Below are positions 1-11,599 of a stretch of DNA of 64,000 bases, piece by piece (position 1 is the first letter of the stretch; each line of letters opens with the position of its first letter). The stretch lies in the NCBI RefSeq assembly GCF_028372415.1, contig NC_092872.1, forward strand, positions 266,439,008 to 266,503,007, given 5' to 3'. The notes under the pieces are model-generated. The model was not told the origin of the DNA, did no database searches, and saw only the letters and a list, made by a program, of their open reading frames with translations. The position numbers were made by a program, and so were the translations under genes. Source of the DNA: Notamacropus eugenii (lineage: Eukaryota; Chordata; Mammalia; Diprotodontia; Macropodidae).

Positions 1-345
1 ATGGTTTTCCCATAGCTCCGAGGTGCATTTCTTGAGTTCTTCATCAGACACCTACACGTCTATACCTCTCCTGGCACTTCTAAGTCAGAGGGTCCCAAAC
101 TGAGCTTAGAATTTCTCCCTCTAAACCAGCCACTCCTCTCTGTTTGCTTTTTTTTTTCTATTGAGGGTGCCATCCTCCTCCCAGTCACCCATTTTCCAAG
201 CCGTGGATTCATCTTTGCCCTTTTCATTCCTCAGATCCAATCAGATGCCAAGTCCAATCGCTTTCCTCTTGCTCGCCTCTTGAGACGTCCCTCTCCTACA
301 GCTTTCAGTAGCAACAATCTGCAACAGCTTCTGAGAGAATAATAC
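1..345 (+). mobile_element. L2 LINE fragment (ORF2 3' part)
   Basis: The order gtgccatcctcctcccagtc ... gatccaatcagatgccaagt ... cgcctcttgagacgtccctc follows the sense strand of the L2 reverse-transcriptase 3' region. It has no open frame and is cut by the window edge. Confidence 0.75.
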
Positions 346-535
346 TGCTAATAATAGTGATAATAGTAACAGCTAATGTTTGCATAGTGCTTACTATCCT
401 AAGTGCTCTACAATTATTCTCATTTGTTCCTCACAGCATCCCTGGGTATAGAACTGTTATTATCTACATTTTTACAAATGAGGAAATTGAGGCAAACAAA
501 GGTTAAACGACTTGCCCAAGACACATGCCTAGTAC
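340..535 (-). mobile_element. MIR-like SINE
   Basis: Reads as antisense MIR: a 3' part (gctaatgtttgcatagtgct), a middle (cattgttcctcacagcatcc-like) and the antisense box aatgaggaaattgaggcaaa followed by cttgcccaagacaca. The short open frames across it are chance. Confidence 0.7.
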
Positions 536-540
536 TTTCC

Positions 541-745
541 CTCTCCAGTGTTCAATTTCATCATTTGTTAAATGAGGGGCTCAGATGGAAAGACCTCAAA
601 GGTCCCTTCCAGCTCCAAACCATCACCCTTAGGCCCAGGCCCTTGTCTCCACTCACCTGAATTATTCTCAGCTCCTAATTGGATGAGGGTAGAACATAAG
701 CAACTTGAGGGCAAAGACCCTTTTTTTGTCTTGGCACCCAACGAT
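541..745 (+). mobile_element. MIR/L3 tail and L2 3'-end scraps
   Basis: 541-640 resembles the 3' part of MIR or L3 (aaatgaggggctcagatgg ... cccttccagctcc). 690-745 resembles the L2 3' phrase for 'cttgagggcaaagaccc'. Both are short and old. Confidence 0.45.
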
Positions 746-1224
746 GTGGTTTGGCATAGATGGTCCCTAATAGTAATTATTATAATCAGTCTAATGGCTC
801 ATGTTCTGATGCTAACCCTGGGTGAACCGGAAGAATGGGAAAGAAGTGTTATTGAATTGGCTCTGAAAACATCACGGCTGATTGGATGAACTATTCTTGC
901 CCATCTACCACACTGGGGGGAAGAGTTAGGTCTTGAGCCTGGGGTTGTCCTCTTGTGTTATCTACTCTGTTGGACCCAACAGGCTCCCAGTGGAATCACG
1001 CATCTTGAAGGATACACAAATCATCCCATAATCCACCTGAAGAAATTACAAGTTGGCCTCTAAGCGCAGGATGATTTTTTATGTCTGTGAAGCTCTTGGG
1101 TAAAGAGGGATGAATGAGATATTTTTCTGACTCCTTTCCTCCTCCTTCTGCATGAACCTGGGTGGTGATTTTGTAGTCTGTAGCATTTTTTGATTTTATT
1201 CAATTTCATTCCATTAATTTGATT
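746..1224. other. Unassigned intergenic sequence
   Basis: I see no recognisable repeat or gene here. A simple T/TTAAT-rich stretch at 1187-1240 leads into the next SINE. Confidence 0.4.
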
Positions 1225-1435
1225 TGATTTAATTTAATTTATTGTTGCTTTTCAGTCACATCTGACTCTTTATGACCCCATTTGAGGTTTTCATGGCTGA
1301 GATACTGGAGTGGTTTACCATTTCCTCCTTCTCCAGTTCATTTCACAGATGAGAAAACTGAGGCAAACAGGGTGAAGTGACTTTCCCATGGTCACACAAC
1401 TAGTAGGTGTCTGAGACCAGATTTAAAGTTAAAGA
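1225..1435 (-). mobile_element. tRNA-derived SINE with RTE-type tail
   Basis: Reads antisense: the tail (attgttgcttttcagtcaca, tctttatgaccccatttgag), the middle (tggtttaccatttcctcctt) and the body (aactgaggcaaacagggtga, gtcacacaactagtaggtgt). The tail resembles BovB/RTE ends, which implies mobilisation by an RTE LINE. Confidence 0.85.
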
Positions 1436-1725
1436 TCTCACATTCTATTGAGAAGAAGCATGAGCACAGAAAAGTTAATTTTAAAATGTATGCAGTGTAG
1501 ATGTAAAGTCATTTCCATGGAGCCATGAGAGGAGAAAGATGATCATATGTCTTCGGTAGGCAATGACATTTGAGCTAAACTTTGAAAGAAGCTGGGGATC
1601 TTATTTCACATTGACTATGTTCTAGACACTGTGTTAGGCACCAGATATACGGAGACAAGAATGAAAATGGTCTTCTGGGAGGTTCCATCTTTCTATGGAA
1701 AGGATAGTAACTCCTCTCCTAACAC
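1436..1725 (-). mobile_element. Degenerate L2 LINE, antisense
   Basis: Contains L2-antisense phrases such as gagctaaactttgaaagaag and gacactgtgttaggcaccag. It is heavily diverged, so the family call is tentative. Confidence 0.5.
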
Positions 1726-2929
1726 CTCTCTGCACTTCACCAACAAAGAGGCTGTAAGACAAGGCAAAGGGATTGACTTTGTCTATCTCTTTGCCTAGAC
1801 TGGGGAAGCTAGATTCTGGACTTAAGTTTTAGTAATGACATTTCATTTTCCTTCCACCAATCGGGATGAAACACCCTTCCAGGCAGCCCCTCAGTCCCTC
1901 TTTCTGGCTCTGGGGTTAGTCTAAACTGAAGAAAAACATTAGGGAATGGGTGACACTGATCAACTTTTGATGAATTTGATATTGAATCTGGGGGCTTGAA
2001 GACAATTACAAAAAGACAACAGGGGAAGTTGTAATACTTATATTTCCTCATAAAATTCTTTCCTTATGCTTAATCTGTAACTCTCAGTAGTGAAGTTTCC
2101 CAGCCATCAATATGACAGGACAGCGATATTGCCTCATCAGTCATGATTTACTTAATGTTTTCTGAATTTAGTAATATTTGATTAAAATTTAATGTGAACA
2201 TATCATATCATGCCATATATATTATTGCATCCATTAATCAGGTAACTATGGTAATGAAATGTTAGGAGATTGGATGAAAAAAGAGCCAAAGACTTGATAG
2301 ATGTGTGGCATAATTCTGTGAATGATTAACCAAAAAAAAATAATAGAAATAATAGTAATAAAAATCAAAAGCCACTTGAAGAAAGCATCATTAATATAAA
2401 TTATTTTTAGTCATTCATGTATCACTAGATATTTTTAACCTTTGTTAAGCTAGATTTTTAATTTGCTAAAAAGATGTGAAATATTAATAATCATGAAAAA
2501 CACACATTATTCTATGAAGCCACATTCTGGCAGAATGATGCACAGTTGGATCTAATTCTTTTGTGAAGTAACATGGGTTCAAGTGTGCTCAAAAGATTCA
2601 GTTGGTATCCATAGGTGGAATGACAAACACTTCACAAATGGCCATGGAAGCCTTTCACCTGAAATATCCAGTGATATTGTTCTTGTTTTCAACATCCATG
2701 CCCACTTGGCCTAAGCAAGCTGAACTATTTGCCCTCCAAACTTACTCACAGTCTAAAATTCTGTGATCCATAGAGAAGGATGGATTGCACTGGGCTGTGA
2801 GCTGGAGGATGTGCACCCAGAGAGCAGTTCATGGAATAAAGATCTGGGGGTTTTGGTGGATTGAACTCAATGTGAATCAGTAGTGTATATGGTATGGCAG
2901 CCTGGGAAGCTAATGCAATCTTAGGGAGC
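1726..2929. other. Unique AT-rich intergenic sequence
   Basis: No repeat family is recognised across this 1.2 kb. 2160-2520 is especially AT-rich. The 61-80 aa open frames on the minus strand have no recognisable domain and are treated as chance. Confidence 0.4.
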
Positions 2930-3440
2930 ATTCAGAGAATCATAATTTCTAGTGCTAGAGAGGTGATAATTTCACTGAGTTCTGCCCTAGTCAGAAAATA
3001 GCTGTAGTATTGTGTGCAATTCTGGGAGCCATATTTAAGAAGGACGTCGATAAATTGGAGTGTCCACAGGAAATCCACTAGGCTGGTAATCTCAAAATAA
3101 CACTCTTGAAGACTAGTAGAAGCAATTGGGGATGTTGATTCCTCCAGAAGAAAAGACTCAAGGGGACACATAGCTGAAAAGGAAGTTGGCCTTGGAAGGC
3201 AGAGCTAGGAGCAATGATTGTAAGTGGTAGAGGCCAAGCCTCTTTTCAGCATAGGACTAAATTCCTAACAATTAGATCTGTGACTGCCTCCAGCAGTAGC
3301 AGGCTCCTTCTCCTTTGGGTTCTAAAGACTGGACGACCATTTGCCTGGTGTATTGTAGACAGGATTCAGAAATTGGTGGGATTTGATGCTAGTTTCCTTT
3401 CATTTCTGAGATTCTGCAATTCCATTGGGTTTTCATAACT
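2930..3440 (+). mobile_element. L3/CR1 LINE 3' region
   Basis: Follows the sense strand of mammalian L3/CR1 in order: ctgggagccatatttaagaa, ggagtgtccacaggaaatcc, agaaaagactcaaggggaca, ggcagagctaggagcaatga, ttcctaacaattagatctgt and the C-terminal part near 3340. It is truncated with no open frame. Confidence 0.8.
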
Positions 3441-3889
3441 TTTTCCTTAATAATTAAAAGAACCAGTTGATATTTCTTATGCCTATCAATCTTTGCATCT
3501 GCAGTCAAAGGTTCTGTTTTCATCACCATTCTTTATTATTTCCCACCATGTGACTTTGGACAAGTTGTTTGTACCTTGTTGTCACTTAACAAGTGTTTAT
3601 TGAAATAAATTGAGTTAAATTGGAAGGTGAAAGGATGATAGGATGGTAGGGTATCTGGGCCTTGAAGAAATGGGGTCTGTTAGACCAGATGTTATGTTAC
3701 ATTGGTACTGATAGATTTTCTATTCACCAGTAATACCAGCACACTGTTACCTTAGCACATAAATGAAGGGGTTGGACCAGATGATGTTTAAAGTTCCTTC
3801 CAGATCAAAATCTATGATTCTCCATTAACAAAGAACATAGTGATAGAACTGGAAGAGATTGTCAAGTTCAGCCTCATCCTCAAAGCCAA
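3441..3889. other. Mixed old repeat scraps
   Basis: 3755-3830 resembles the 3' end of L3/MIR (ggttggaccagatgatgttt, agttccttccagatc). The remainder is unassigned. Confidence 0.4.
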
Positions 3890-4087
3890 GAAGGCAGCAT
3901 GGAGTAGGGGTAGAGTTCTACAGCAGGAGTCAAGAAGGACTGGATTGAAATCCAGTCTCAGTAACTTACTAGCTGTGTGGGCCTGGGCAGGTCACTTAAT
4001 CTCTGCCTCAGTTTACTCATATGTAAAAGGAGAGGGTTGAATTTGATGATCTCTGAGGTTCTATCCAGCTTCAAACCTATGATCTTA
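3890..4087 (+). mobile_element. MIR-like SINE
   Basis: Sense MIR order: ggactggattgaaatccagt, ttactagctgtgtgggcctg, gtcacttaatctctgcctca, then the 3' part ggttctatccagcttcaaac. Confidence 0.8.
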
Positions 4088-4240
4088 CAAAAGAGAAAAC
4101 TGAGGACCTTAGAGAGTTTGACTTGTCCAAGGTCACTTTAGGAAAAAGGGGGCAGAGCCAAGATTTGGATCCAAGTCCTTGAGCCCTATCTCTTACAGTC
4201 TTTCCACTCACCACTCACCACTCAGTCATCCCTCCTCACC
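4088..4240 (-). mobile_element. MIR-like SINE, antisense
   Basis: Antisense MIR body: gagaaaactgaggaccttag, then gtccaaggtcactttagg and gatttggatccaagtccttg. Confidence 0.65.
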
Positions 4241-4489
4241 AGAAGAGTTTGCTCTTTCAACATGGAGACAATCTGGTATTCTCTTGCCATAACTGTCAAG
4301 TTAGGTCAGTGGTAAAGCACTTTGAAGCTTTTACAATGCTATAGAAATGTCAGTTATAAGGGTGGTAACATTATCACCTTTGGGGTCTGTCCTGGGAACC
4401 TCAAGCTACCTTCTATGATATTGTAACAATAGGAAAATGTGTTTGATTTCAAACTGGCATAGAAATGAACTTTGGGAGTATACCACGAG

Positions 4490-4725
4490 AGGCACCACGA
4501 TGTACTGGAAAGACTGTTGGACTTGGAGACGATTTCAGATCTCACTTCTGACACTAGCTGTGTGATTGTGGGCAAATCACTTAATCCCTCTGAGCACTAG
4601 TTTCCTCATCTTTAAAATGGAGATAATAATGGCATTTGCCTCAAGGTCTGGTTGAAGGACTCAAGGGAATCCATGTATACAGCATGCTTTCTGCACCTTA
4701 AAGATGTAAGTAGCGGGGTTTCACA
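4490..4725 (+). mobile_element. MIR-like SINE
   Basis: Full-order sense MIR: tactggaaagactgttggac, cactagctgtgtgattgtgg, gcaaatcacttaatccctct, cctcatctttaaaatggaga, ending in a degraded 3' part. Confidence 0.8.
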
Positions 4726-5029
4726 CACCACTTGAAGAAATCAATAATAGACCTGATTAATAAGATTGTCTATGCCCTGGAGTCCTTGTTCAGAAGGAAG
4801 CTCCTCCTAAATTGGGTCAAGAAGGAAGCACCTTGCTTGGTTGGCCAATCATGCCCCTACTAGCTTTCAGTAATGGAAGACATGTCAGTGGCTGTTTGGT
4901 TCAGTAATAGTCCAGTTGAGTGGTAGAGGACTCCAGGCTTGGGGGTCCCTTGGGGAAGTAGACCTTGGTCCTATAGCAGAAGACAGCAATGGAGGGGAGT
5001 ACGGTATTAATTGTTTGTGAAAAATATTA
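4726..5029. other. Unassigned sequence
   Basis: No repeat family or gene recognised between two MIR copies. Confidence 0.4.
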
Positions 5030-5235
5030 CAAATATCTCATTCATCATCATAATAAATCTTGGAGGGGTGTGCTATTATTGTCCTCATTTTACAAATGAG
5101 AAGACTGAGGCAGAGATTAATGGACTTGCCTAGTGTCACAGAGCTAGTGAACATCTGAGCCAAATTTGAACTTTGGTTTTTCTGTTTCCAAGTCCAGCAC
5201 TCTAACCACTTTGCTACCTAACTCCCTAGTGGTCT
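5030..5235 (-). mobile_element. MIR-like SINE, antisense
   Basis: Antisense order: tcctcattttacaaatgaga, agactgaggcagagattaat, gtgtcacagagctagtgaac and ccaagtccagcactctaacc. Confidence 0.75.
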
Positions 5236-5599
5236 CCCCCCTCCTCCAATTCCTCTCTCCCATCTCCCAACATAGACCATGTCACTAGAAAAAAGGAACC
5301 AGTAGAAGAGGTGAGGATAGAAGCAAACAGGCACTGGAGAAAGAAGAGGCAATCCCCAGGAATGTAGAACCGAAGATAAACATGGATGCAAAAATTCTTC
5401 CTGAATAAGGAAGCACCCTGGAGGTGGAGAGAAGCATCAGTGATGGATTTGTGACCCTAGGAATCCAGAAGAGAAGTAAACATAAAGAGAACTGATGAGA
5501 AATCTACAGAGGGAGGAAAGGACTTCCAATAACCAAAATTATAAGTTACTCCTGCATCGCATGTGTTCTCTACATGTGTCACCCTTCGTACTTTAAATT
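5236..5599. other. Unassigned sequence
   Basis: Purine-rich stretch without recognisable repeat or coding signal. Confidence 0.35.
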
Positions 5600-5945
5600 C
5601 AATTTAGAAATCAATTAATAAACATTTATTAAGTTCCTACTATGTGCCAGGCACTGTGCTAAGTTCTGGGGATACAAAAAAAGGCAAAAGATCGTCCCTG
5701 CTACAAAGAGTTTACTATCTGACGGGATAGACAGCATGCAAACAAATATATACCAAGCAAGCTATATACAGGAGAAATAAGAAACAACAGAGGGAAGACA
5801 ATGAAATTAATAGAGACTCATTCTTCTCAAGGACCTCATGAGTGCACCTTTTGTTTGGGGAAATTGTTTTTGTGACTATATTTGCTATACCTTCCTGGTA
5901 AATATCTTTTCTAAAAATTAATTGACTAATTATCAGTGGAAAGTA
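5600..5945 (-). mobile_element. L2 LINE 3' end, antisense
   Basis: Starts with the antisense L2 3' end (taaacatttattaagttcct, gtgccaggcactgtgctaag, ggatacaaaaaaaggcaaaa) and continues agcatgcaaacaaatatata ... gaagacaatgaaattaa. The call is less certain after 5810. Confidence 0.75.
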
Positions 5946-5949
5946 CACT

Positions 5950-6160
5950 GGTGGGAGCTTGTGAGCAACAAATAGTAACAGAAACCTCAGATATTTGTGA
6001 GCTGTGTTATTCTGGGCAAGTCACTTAACCTCTGTCTGCCTCAGTTTCCTCAAATGTAAAATGGAGATAATAGTAGGCTAGTATTTGTAAAGTACTTAGT
6101 ATAGTTCCTGGCATATACTAGGTGCTTCTTTAATGACCTCCTTAGAGTCCATTGAGGCTA
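5950..6160 (+). mobile_element. MIR-like SINE
   Basis: Sense MIR: tctgggcaagtcacttaacc, gcctcagtttcctcaaatgt, atggagataatagtaggc, ending ctggcatatactaggtgctt. Confidence 0.8.
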
Positions 6161-6194
6161 ACTCCTTCATTTTACAGAAAAAAAGGATGCTAGG

Positions 6195-6350
6195 TCTAGA
6201 GAAGGAAAGGACCCCAGGACCTGGCTAATCTCATTGCCTCATTTTATAGATGAGCCTCCTGGAATCGAGAGAGGTAAAATAACTCACCCAGGACTACACA
6301 GTAGATCTCCAGTGATCCTAAATCTAGCACTCTTTCCACTGTATCATGGC
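6195..6350 (-). mobile_element. MIR-like SINE, antisense
   Basis: Antisense phrases cattttatagatgagcctcc, ctcacccaggactacacagt and ctagcactctttccactgta. Confidence 0.65.
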
Positions 6351-7039
6351 TTTGGTTCCCAAAGAACCCTAGAGGAATATTTCTTACAAATAAACCAAAT
6401 TCTATTTCATGAGATCCCAGAGAAGATAACTGAGACTTGCTTATAGAGGAAATATGGAGAACAACATGGGATTAACACAGAAGTCAGTAGAATTACAATT
6501 CAAAAGTCCTTACGCACCTCTGACATTTATCCTTTGACATCTGGATCACAGAGTCACATTTGCCATGACTTCTTGGCTTTCTGTATGAACACCTGAAACC
6601 AACGGAAAGTTGAAAGTGAAGACATTTTTTTCGGTACTACCACTGCCAAGCCTGTGAAATGGATAGCACAAGCATTATCGCTACCATTCTGAGATTCCAG
6701 GAAGAGAAGGGCCTTGGGCAAGTTTGCCCAGGTACAAAGTGGAGTTGGATTCCAGGCCAGGCCCTCTGACCCCAAATCCAATGTCCTTTCCTCATGTGGA
6801 CATCCCCTGTTTCCATCATGAGCAGAGATGCTTTTGCTTCCTAGGCATCCTCATCCTAGGGCTGAAATTGGAAAAAAACAAATAAATCTAAAAACTGCAA
6901 TCTCCCTGTCTGCTATTTCCACTTAGTCCTGCTCTAACTGAACTGATATATCAGTGGACAAGTGAACTTTAGCCTATGGCCTAGTGGGGAGTTGTTCTCA
7001 TTGTAGTTGAGTAAAGTAGGAATCAAGGTAAACCTAAGA
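6351..7039. other. Unassigned sequence
   Basis: No gene seen. 6640-6790 may hold a very old MIR scrap, but I could not confirm it. The two overlapping 60-75 aa minus-strand frames lack any domain. Confidence 0.35.
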
Positions 7040-7280
7040 GTAGGGTAGCTAGGGGATGCCATAGTGCATAGAGTGCTGGGCCTGGAGTCAGGAAGATTCA
7101 TCCAGCCTCAGATACTTACTAGCTGTGTGGCCCTGCACAAGTCACTTGACTTTGCTTGCCTCAGTATCTTCATCTGTAAAATGAGCTGGAGAAGGAAATG
7201 GCAAACCAGGCCAATATCTCTGCCAAGAAAAACCCTGAATAAGGAGTTGGACACAACTCAACAACAACAACAAATAAGAA
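7040..7280 (+). mobile_element. tRNA-derived SINE with RTE-type tail
   Basis: Complete order: gtgcatagagtgctgggcct, tactagctgtgtggccctgc, aaatgagctggagaaggaaa, atctctgccaagaaaaaccc, ggagttggacacaactcaac, then a CAA-rich tail. Confidence 0.9.
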
Positions 7281-7319
7281 TAAAAACAATAGTTTTGTTC
7301 TCCTTGACATCATAGGAGT

Positions 7320-7520
7320 ATATAGGATCAGAACCTGAGAATTGGAAAGTACCTAGTATGCCACCCCTCACCCCTCTTAATAAAAATGAGGAAATGGAGG
7401 CCCAGAGATGTTGCATGTTCTACCTACCATTATATTGGCAGGAGGTGGCACAGGTAGAACTTGAACTTGGACTCCCATGATTCCAAATTCAGCATTTTCC
7501 CACTGTCCCATGATATCTGA
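7320..7520 (-). mobile_element. MIR-like SINE, antisense
   Basis: Antisense body: aatgaggaaatggaggccca, gaacttgaacttggactccc, cagcattttcccactgtccc. Confidence 0.65.
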
Positions 7521-7554
7521 TCTGCATCACTCAGATTTTCCTACTTTGGCTGGA

Positions 7555-7630
7555 TCCAATGAGGTAATATTTGTAAAGTGCTTAAAACAATGTCTGGCAT
7601 ATAGTAGGTGCTCCATAAATGTTCATCCCC
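7555..7630 (+). mobile_element. MIR 3' end
   Basis: The phrase gtaatatttgtaaagtgctt then ggcatatagtaggtgctcca is the sense MIR 3' end. Confidence 0.65.
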
Positions 7631-8254
7631 TTCCCCGATTGTACCTATTTTTGCTTTTCAGCAATAGAAACTTGATGTACTAGAAATGCCAAGATTTTAT
7701 TAGAAAAATAATAAACTTTGTAAGTAATAAAATCTATTATTTATTACTTATTGTCATTTATAATATGGCTTCAAAGTATGTGAAAGTTCTCAGAAAACTA
7801 GCTGTCTTAAAAAGAAAATGCAGGATCATATACCTAGTAAATGTCAGAGGATGGATTTGAATCTTGTCCTTTACAATACACTATTGTTTATACATGGCCA
7901 CTAAGAGAGGTAGGAAATAGCATGATGAAAACCAAGAGAAGAGGGTCAAAGAAAGAGTAGGAGATTTTTAAAGGGTTCAGAGAAAAGAGAAGATGTGAGT
8001 GGTAAAATTGGATTTAACTCTGCTACATTTAATCTGTGTTCTTCCACCAGAAAAGTGAAGCAATTTTAATTGATAACTCTCAAATTTTCTTTTCATAGAA
8101 CTAAAGATGTAGGGTTGTCAATTCTCCGATGTACATCTAGCAGATGGGGAACCTGAGGTCCTTTGAACTTCAGTGCCACGGACAAGGTCGTACAGGTAGG
8201 ACCAGAGCTAGAATGTGGATCCATGTAATCTTAACTCTGGGCTCAAAGGAGTCC
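7631..8254. other. Mostly unassigned sequence
   Basis: 7690-7770 is AT-rich. 8130-8220 may be an antisense MIR scrap (cagatggggaacctgaggtc). Otherwise nothing recognised. Confidence 0.35.
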
Positions 8255-8425
8255 TCTGACAAACAGAATAGTGTCCAGAGGAGAGAAATCAGAATCATGA
8301 AAGGTCTTTTATTCATGCTGTTTGATCATATAGTTGAAGAAACTGGAGAAGATGCAAGAGTGATGTAATATTTGAAGGACTGTCATGTGAAAGGGATAAA
8401 GTCTTACATGAGTTCAAGAAATCAA
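8255..8425 (+). mobile_element. L3/CR1 LINE fragment
   Basis: tgtccagaggagagaaatca, gaagaaactggagaagatgc and ttgaaggactgtcatgtgaa are in the order of sense L3/CR1. Confidence 0.65.
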
Positions 8426-8924
8426 TTTCTCAATTATAAGATTGGGGAGGTGTGGCTTTGTAGCAGATCATCTGAAAAAAAATGCAGGAGTTTCAAGGCA
8501 TTGTAAGGTGGGTTGGAGGTAAGAGGTTGGCCTGGAAGCCAAGCAGAGCAGAGCAAGCTTAGACTGCATTATGAGGTACAATCTCCAGGACTCAATTCTT
8601 CTGATAAAGAAGTCCAGTCCTCTTCCCCCTACCCTATGCTGCCTTTCAAAATACCAGACTAAGGAGTTTGCCTCTGATCCAGAGGCACCAAGGAGCCGTG
8701 GAATATTAACTGAGCAAGGCAGTGACATGGGCAGTCCTGTGCTTTAGGAAGATCAGCATGCTGTTTTCTCAGTAAATAAAGACCAAGATGTGGAAATGAT
8801 ATGGAAATTGGAAAAGTGGAAATGATGTGGAAATGGAACCCTTTGGAGTATCTTTGAAGTCATTATCATAGACAACTCAAAAAAATATATCTGAAGAGGA
8901 CTCTTTGCTTCTTGATATCATAAC
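8426..8924. other. Unassigned sequence
   Basis: No repeat family is recognised. A short near-duplication of 'ggaaatgatatggaaattgg' / 'ggaaatgatgtggaaatgga' at about 8790-8840 is a local tandem event. Confidence 0.35.
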
Positions 8925-9650
8925 AAGTGGTTATTCAGACTTTCTTTGAAGACCTCCAGTGACAGGGATCTCTCCCATGCCACTTTTGGGTAGCATTTGG
9001 CCTAAATTTACTTCTTTGTAACTTTCATGGGCTGCTCCTCAGTCTTCTCTCTGGGGCCAAGCAGAGCAAGCCTAACCCCTCTTCCATAGGACAGCCCTGA
9101 AATGACAGTGTTCACATCTTTCCTAAATCTTTTTTCCAGGATGAAAATCCCCAGTTCCTTTGTGGATCCTTGTGTTGTCTAGTCTTAAAGACCCTCTTAC
9201 CATTTGGTCCAATTTCTGGAAACTTCTTAACTTGTCAATATCCTCTATAAAATCTGGTTCTCAGAACTGAATACAAGACTCAAAGTGTGTTCTGACCATG
9301 GCAGAGTACAATGGCACTATCACCTTCCTCATCCTGGATACTCCATCTCTCAATGAAGTCCAAGATGGCATTTGCTTTCTGGATTGCCTTGTATTGAGAC
9401 ACCAGTAACACTCAGATCTTTTTCAGATGATCCAATGTCTTGCCAGGCCTCCTGAATTTTGTACTTTGGTAAAGTTGAAGTTTTTGAACCAAAGCGTTAC
9501 ATTCCAGTTGGTCCTATTAAGTTTTTTTATCATAATAGATTTGTCCCAACATTTTGGCTAGCTGAGGCCTTTTGGATTCCCAGTTCTATCATCCCTGTGT
9601 GTGAGCTATCTCTTGCAACATTTTGTCATCTGCAAGTGTAACCTTGAATT
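8925..9650 (-). mobile_element. L3/CR1 LINE, antisense, about 0.7 kb
   Basis: Runs antisense through the CR1/L3 3' region: agacctccagtgacagggat, gttctcagaactgaatacaa, aagtgtgttctgaccatggc, gtacaatggcactatcacct, ctttctggattgccttgtat, and onwards to gtcatctgcaagtgtaacc. It has no open frame. Confidence 0.8.
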
Positions 9651-9839
9651 TCTCCCTTAAACATACAAAGGAAATTAGTGATGGTAGGAGCTGGAAATCC
9701 TTAGGGCAATGATGAATTCTGAAGATCACTCCCATAAGACTGGAAAGACTCTATCAAAGGGGTTAGAATTCAAGGAGGGACTTGAAAGAAGATGATTTCT
9801 GAACTTTAGATGTGGCTGGGGAAAGAAATTATCCATCCC
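9651..9839. other. Unassigned sequence
   Basis: Nothing recognised apart from a possible L2-antisense scrap (ggacttgaaagaagatgatt). Confidence 0.3.
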
Positions 9840-10030
9840 ATGCAATTCAGTTCAAATATTTCTTAGGAGCCCTTCATGTGCCAGGCATTGTGCAGATGAA
9901 AAGAAATAGCCCCTACTCTCCAAAAGTTTTCCTTCTACGGGGAAATACGAACAATTAAACAGAGAAGTAAATAAGTCCAAGATGTTATGAGGAAGAGGAA
10001 GAAAGCACTAGTAGTTCAGGGGATCAGAAA
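9840..10030 (-). mobile_element. L2 LINE 3' end, antisense
   Basis: cccttcatgtgccaggcatt and gcccctactctccaaaagtt match the antisense L2 3' end. Confidence 0.6.
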
Positions 10031-10254
10031 AAGCTTTATTAGACAGTGACACAGAACCCATTACATGGAATGTGGCATACAGAGAGAGATCAGACACGTC
10101 TGTCACATGTATTGGAAGTGCTTGACCCTCTCTTTGGCTGAAGGATGTTGCTCTCCATTGGAAAGCGATGTTGTTCATGGATGGATGAGCCTGCCCCATG
10201 GCAGGGTCAAACATAATTTTCTCTGACTTGTTCCAACATTCATGATTAATGTTG

Positions 10255-10520
10255 ATTTATTACTAGATCTCTGTGTTATGTAAATACGCGGTTGCTCTTT
10301 TTGTATGGGTCTTGGTATGGCGCTGGCTTAATTGAGTTTGGGAATGAGGAGAGGAGGGGGAAGATACCAGGGCTAACTCTGTTAGTTATTTCCTCTCTAG
10401 CAACCCCCGATTTGATGGATGGAATTGCAGAAATAATCCGAGTGGCCCAACTATTAATGGGATTCTGAATGGAAACAAGGGGTTTCATTATTGTGCCCGC
10501 CTAATGACAGGAACAGAGGA
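10255..10520. other. Unique segment, candidate conserved non-coding element
   Basis: No repeat signature, balanced composition and several homeodomain/POU-like words: atgtaaata at 10278-10286, attaatggg near 10452 and cctaatgaca at about 10501. The 70 aa minus-strand frame here shows no domain. The function is inferred only from composition and absence of repeats. Confidence 0.3.
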
Positions 10521-10718
10521 GCTGCCAACTGCAGGAAAAAGTTAAGTAGCAACATAAGTTAATGTGAATAAAAAATATTGAAAACTTAGACTGAGTCACA
10601 CAATTTACTGAGCCCCTAGGGAACCCAGCCCCAACTCTGTACTCTGGATTCTAAATCAAACCATAGTTAAAAATAAACACTTAGAAAATCACCTTGGGCT
10701 CAGAAATGTACTAATGTT

Positions 10719-11105
10719 TTCTTCCTCTCTCCCTTCCTTCCTTCCTTCCTTCCTTCCTTCCTTCCTTCCTTCCTTCCTTCCTTCCCTCCCTCCCTCCTTC
10801 TTTCCTTCCTTCCTTCCTTCCCTCCTTCCTTCCTTCCTCCCTTCCTTCCTTCCTTCTTTCCTTCCTTCTTCCTTATTTCTGTCTCTCTCTCTTTCTTCCT
10901 AACTGTAACCCTAAATTCATCCTTCCTTTCTTTTTCTTTCTTTCTTTCTTTCCTTCCTTCCTTCCTTCTTTCTTTCTTTCTCTCTCTCTCTTCCTTCCTT
11001 CCTCCCTCCCTCCCTTCTTCCCTCCCTCCCTCTCTCCCTTCCTTCCTTCCTCTCTTTCTTCCTTTCTCTCTCTCTTTTTTTCTTCTTTTCTTTCTTTCTT
11101 CCTCC
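10719..11105. repeat. (TTCC)n-rich polypyrimidine microsatellite
   Basis: About 390 bp of nearly pure pyrimidine on the + strand. It consists of TTCC runs with TCCC, TTTC and CT variants, and is interrupted once by unique sequence at 10895-10920. A 62-codon open frame of Ser/Phe/Leu/Pro repeats is a by-product. Confidence 0.97.
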
Positions 11106-11599
11106 CTAAAAGATAAAACTTATTTAATAATTCATTTTACTGCTGTTTTGCTGTTAAACTTATTGCTTGCTTTCATCTTTACATCACTGTGATTTCTGAA
11201 AAAACCTCCCTTTCCCCCTACTCCAAACTGAACTCTATCTTGTAAAAATGAGAAAAGATAAACCTAAACTCCCAATACAGTGAAGAGGTCTGCCATTCTG
11301 CTTTAGTACTGATCCTTCCCCCCACTTTTGCTGAAATGAGGAAGATGTTTCATTATCTTGAACCATTGTCATGAATTACCATGATACTACTGATTTTGGA
11401 CACTCCAAGTACAATCAACCTCAACACTTCATTGAGCTTGAGTCTCTGCTTCATAGTGTAGCAGCTCGCATTTGGAATCTAAAATCCAAGGGGGACATAA
11501 TTTGATGACTCTGGATGTTAACCCCTGCTCTGAAGGATGGACTATGCACAAAGGCTTCCTGGGGATGGGGAAAGGGAACTGCTCCTTGGGATCCCAGAG
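11106..11599. other. Unassigned sequence
   Basis: No gene or repeat recognised. The overlapping plus- and minus-strand frames of 77-100 aa from 11429 to 11731 mirror each other and carry no domain. Confidence 0.35.

Noticed and set aside
7040..7150. tRNA genes at the heads of the SINEs (here and at 12.5, 39.5, 41.5, 49.1, 58.1 and 62.5 kb)
   Set aside because: The tRNA-like heads lack a foldable cloverleaf and are continuous with SINE bodies and RTE-type tails.
10714..10902. Ser/Phe/Leu/Pro repeat protein
   Set aside because: Direct translation of the TTCC microsatellite.
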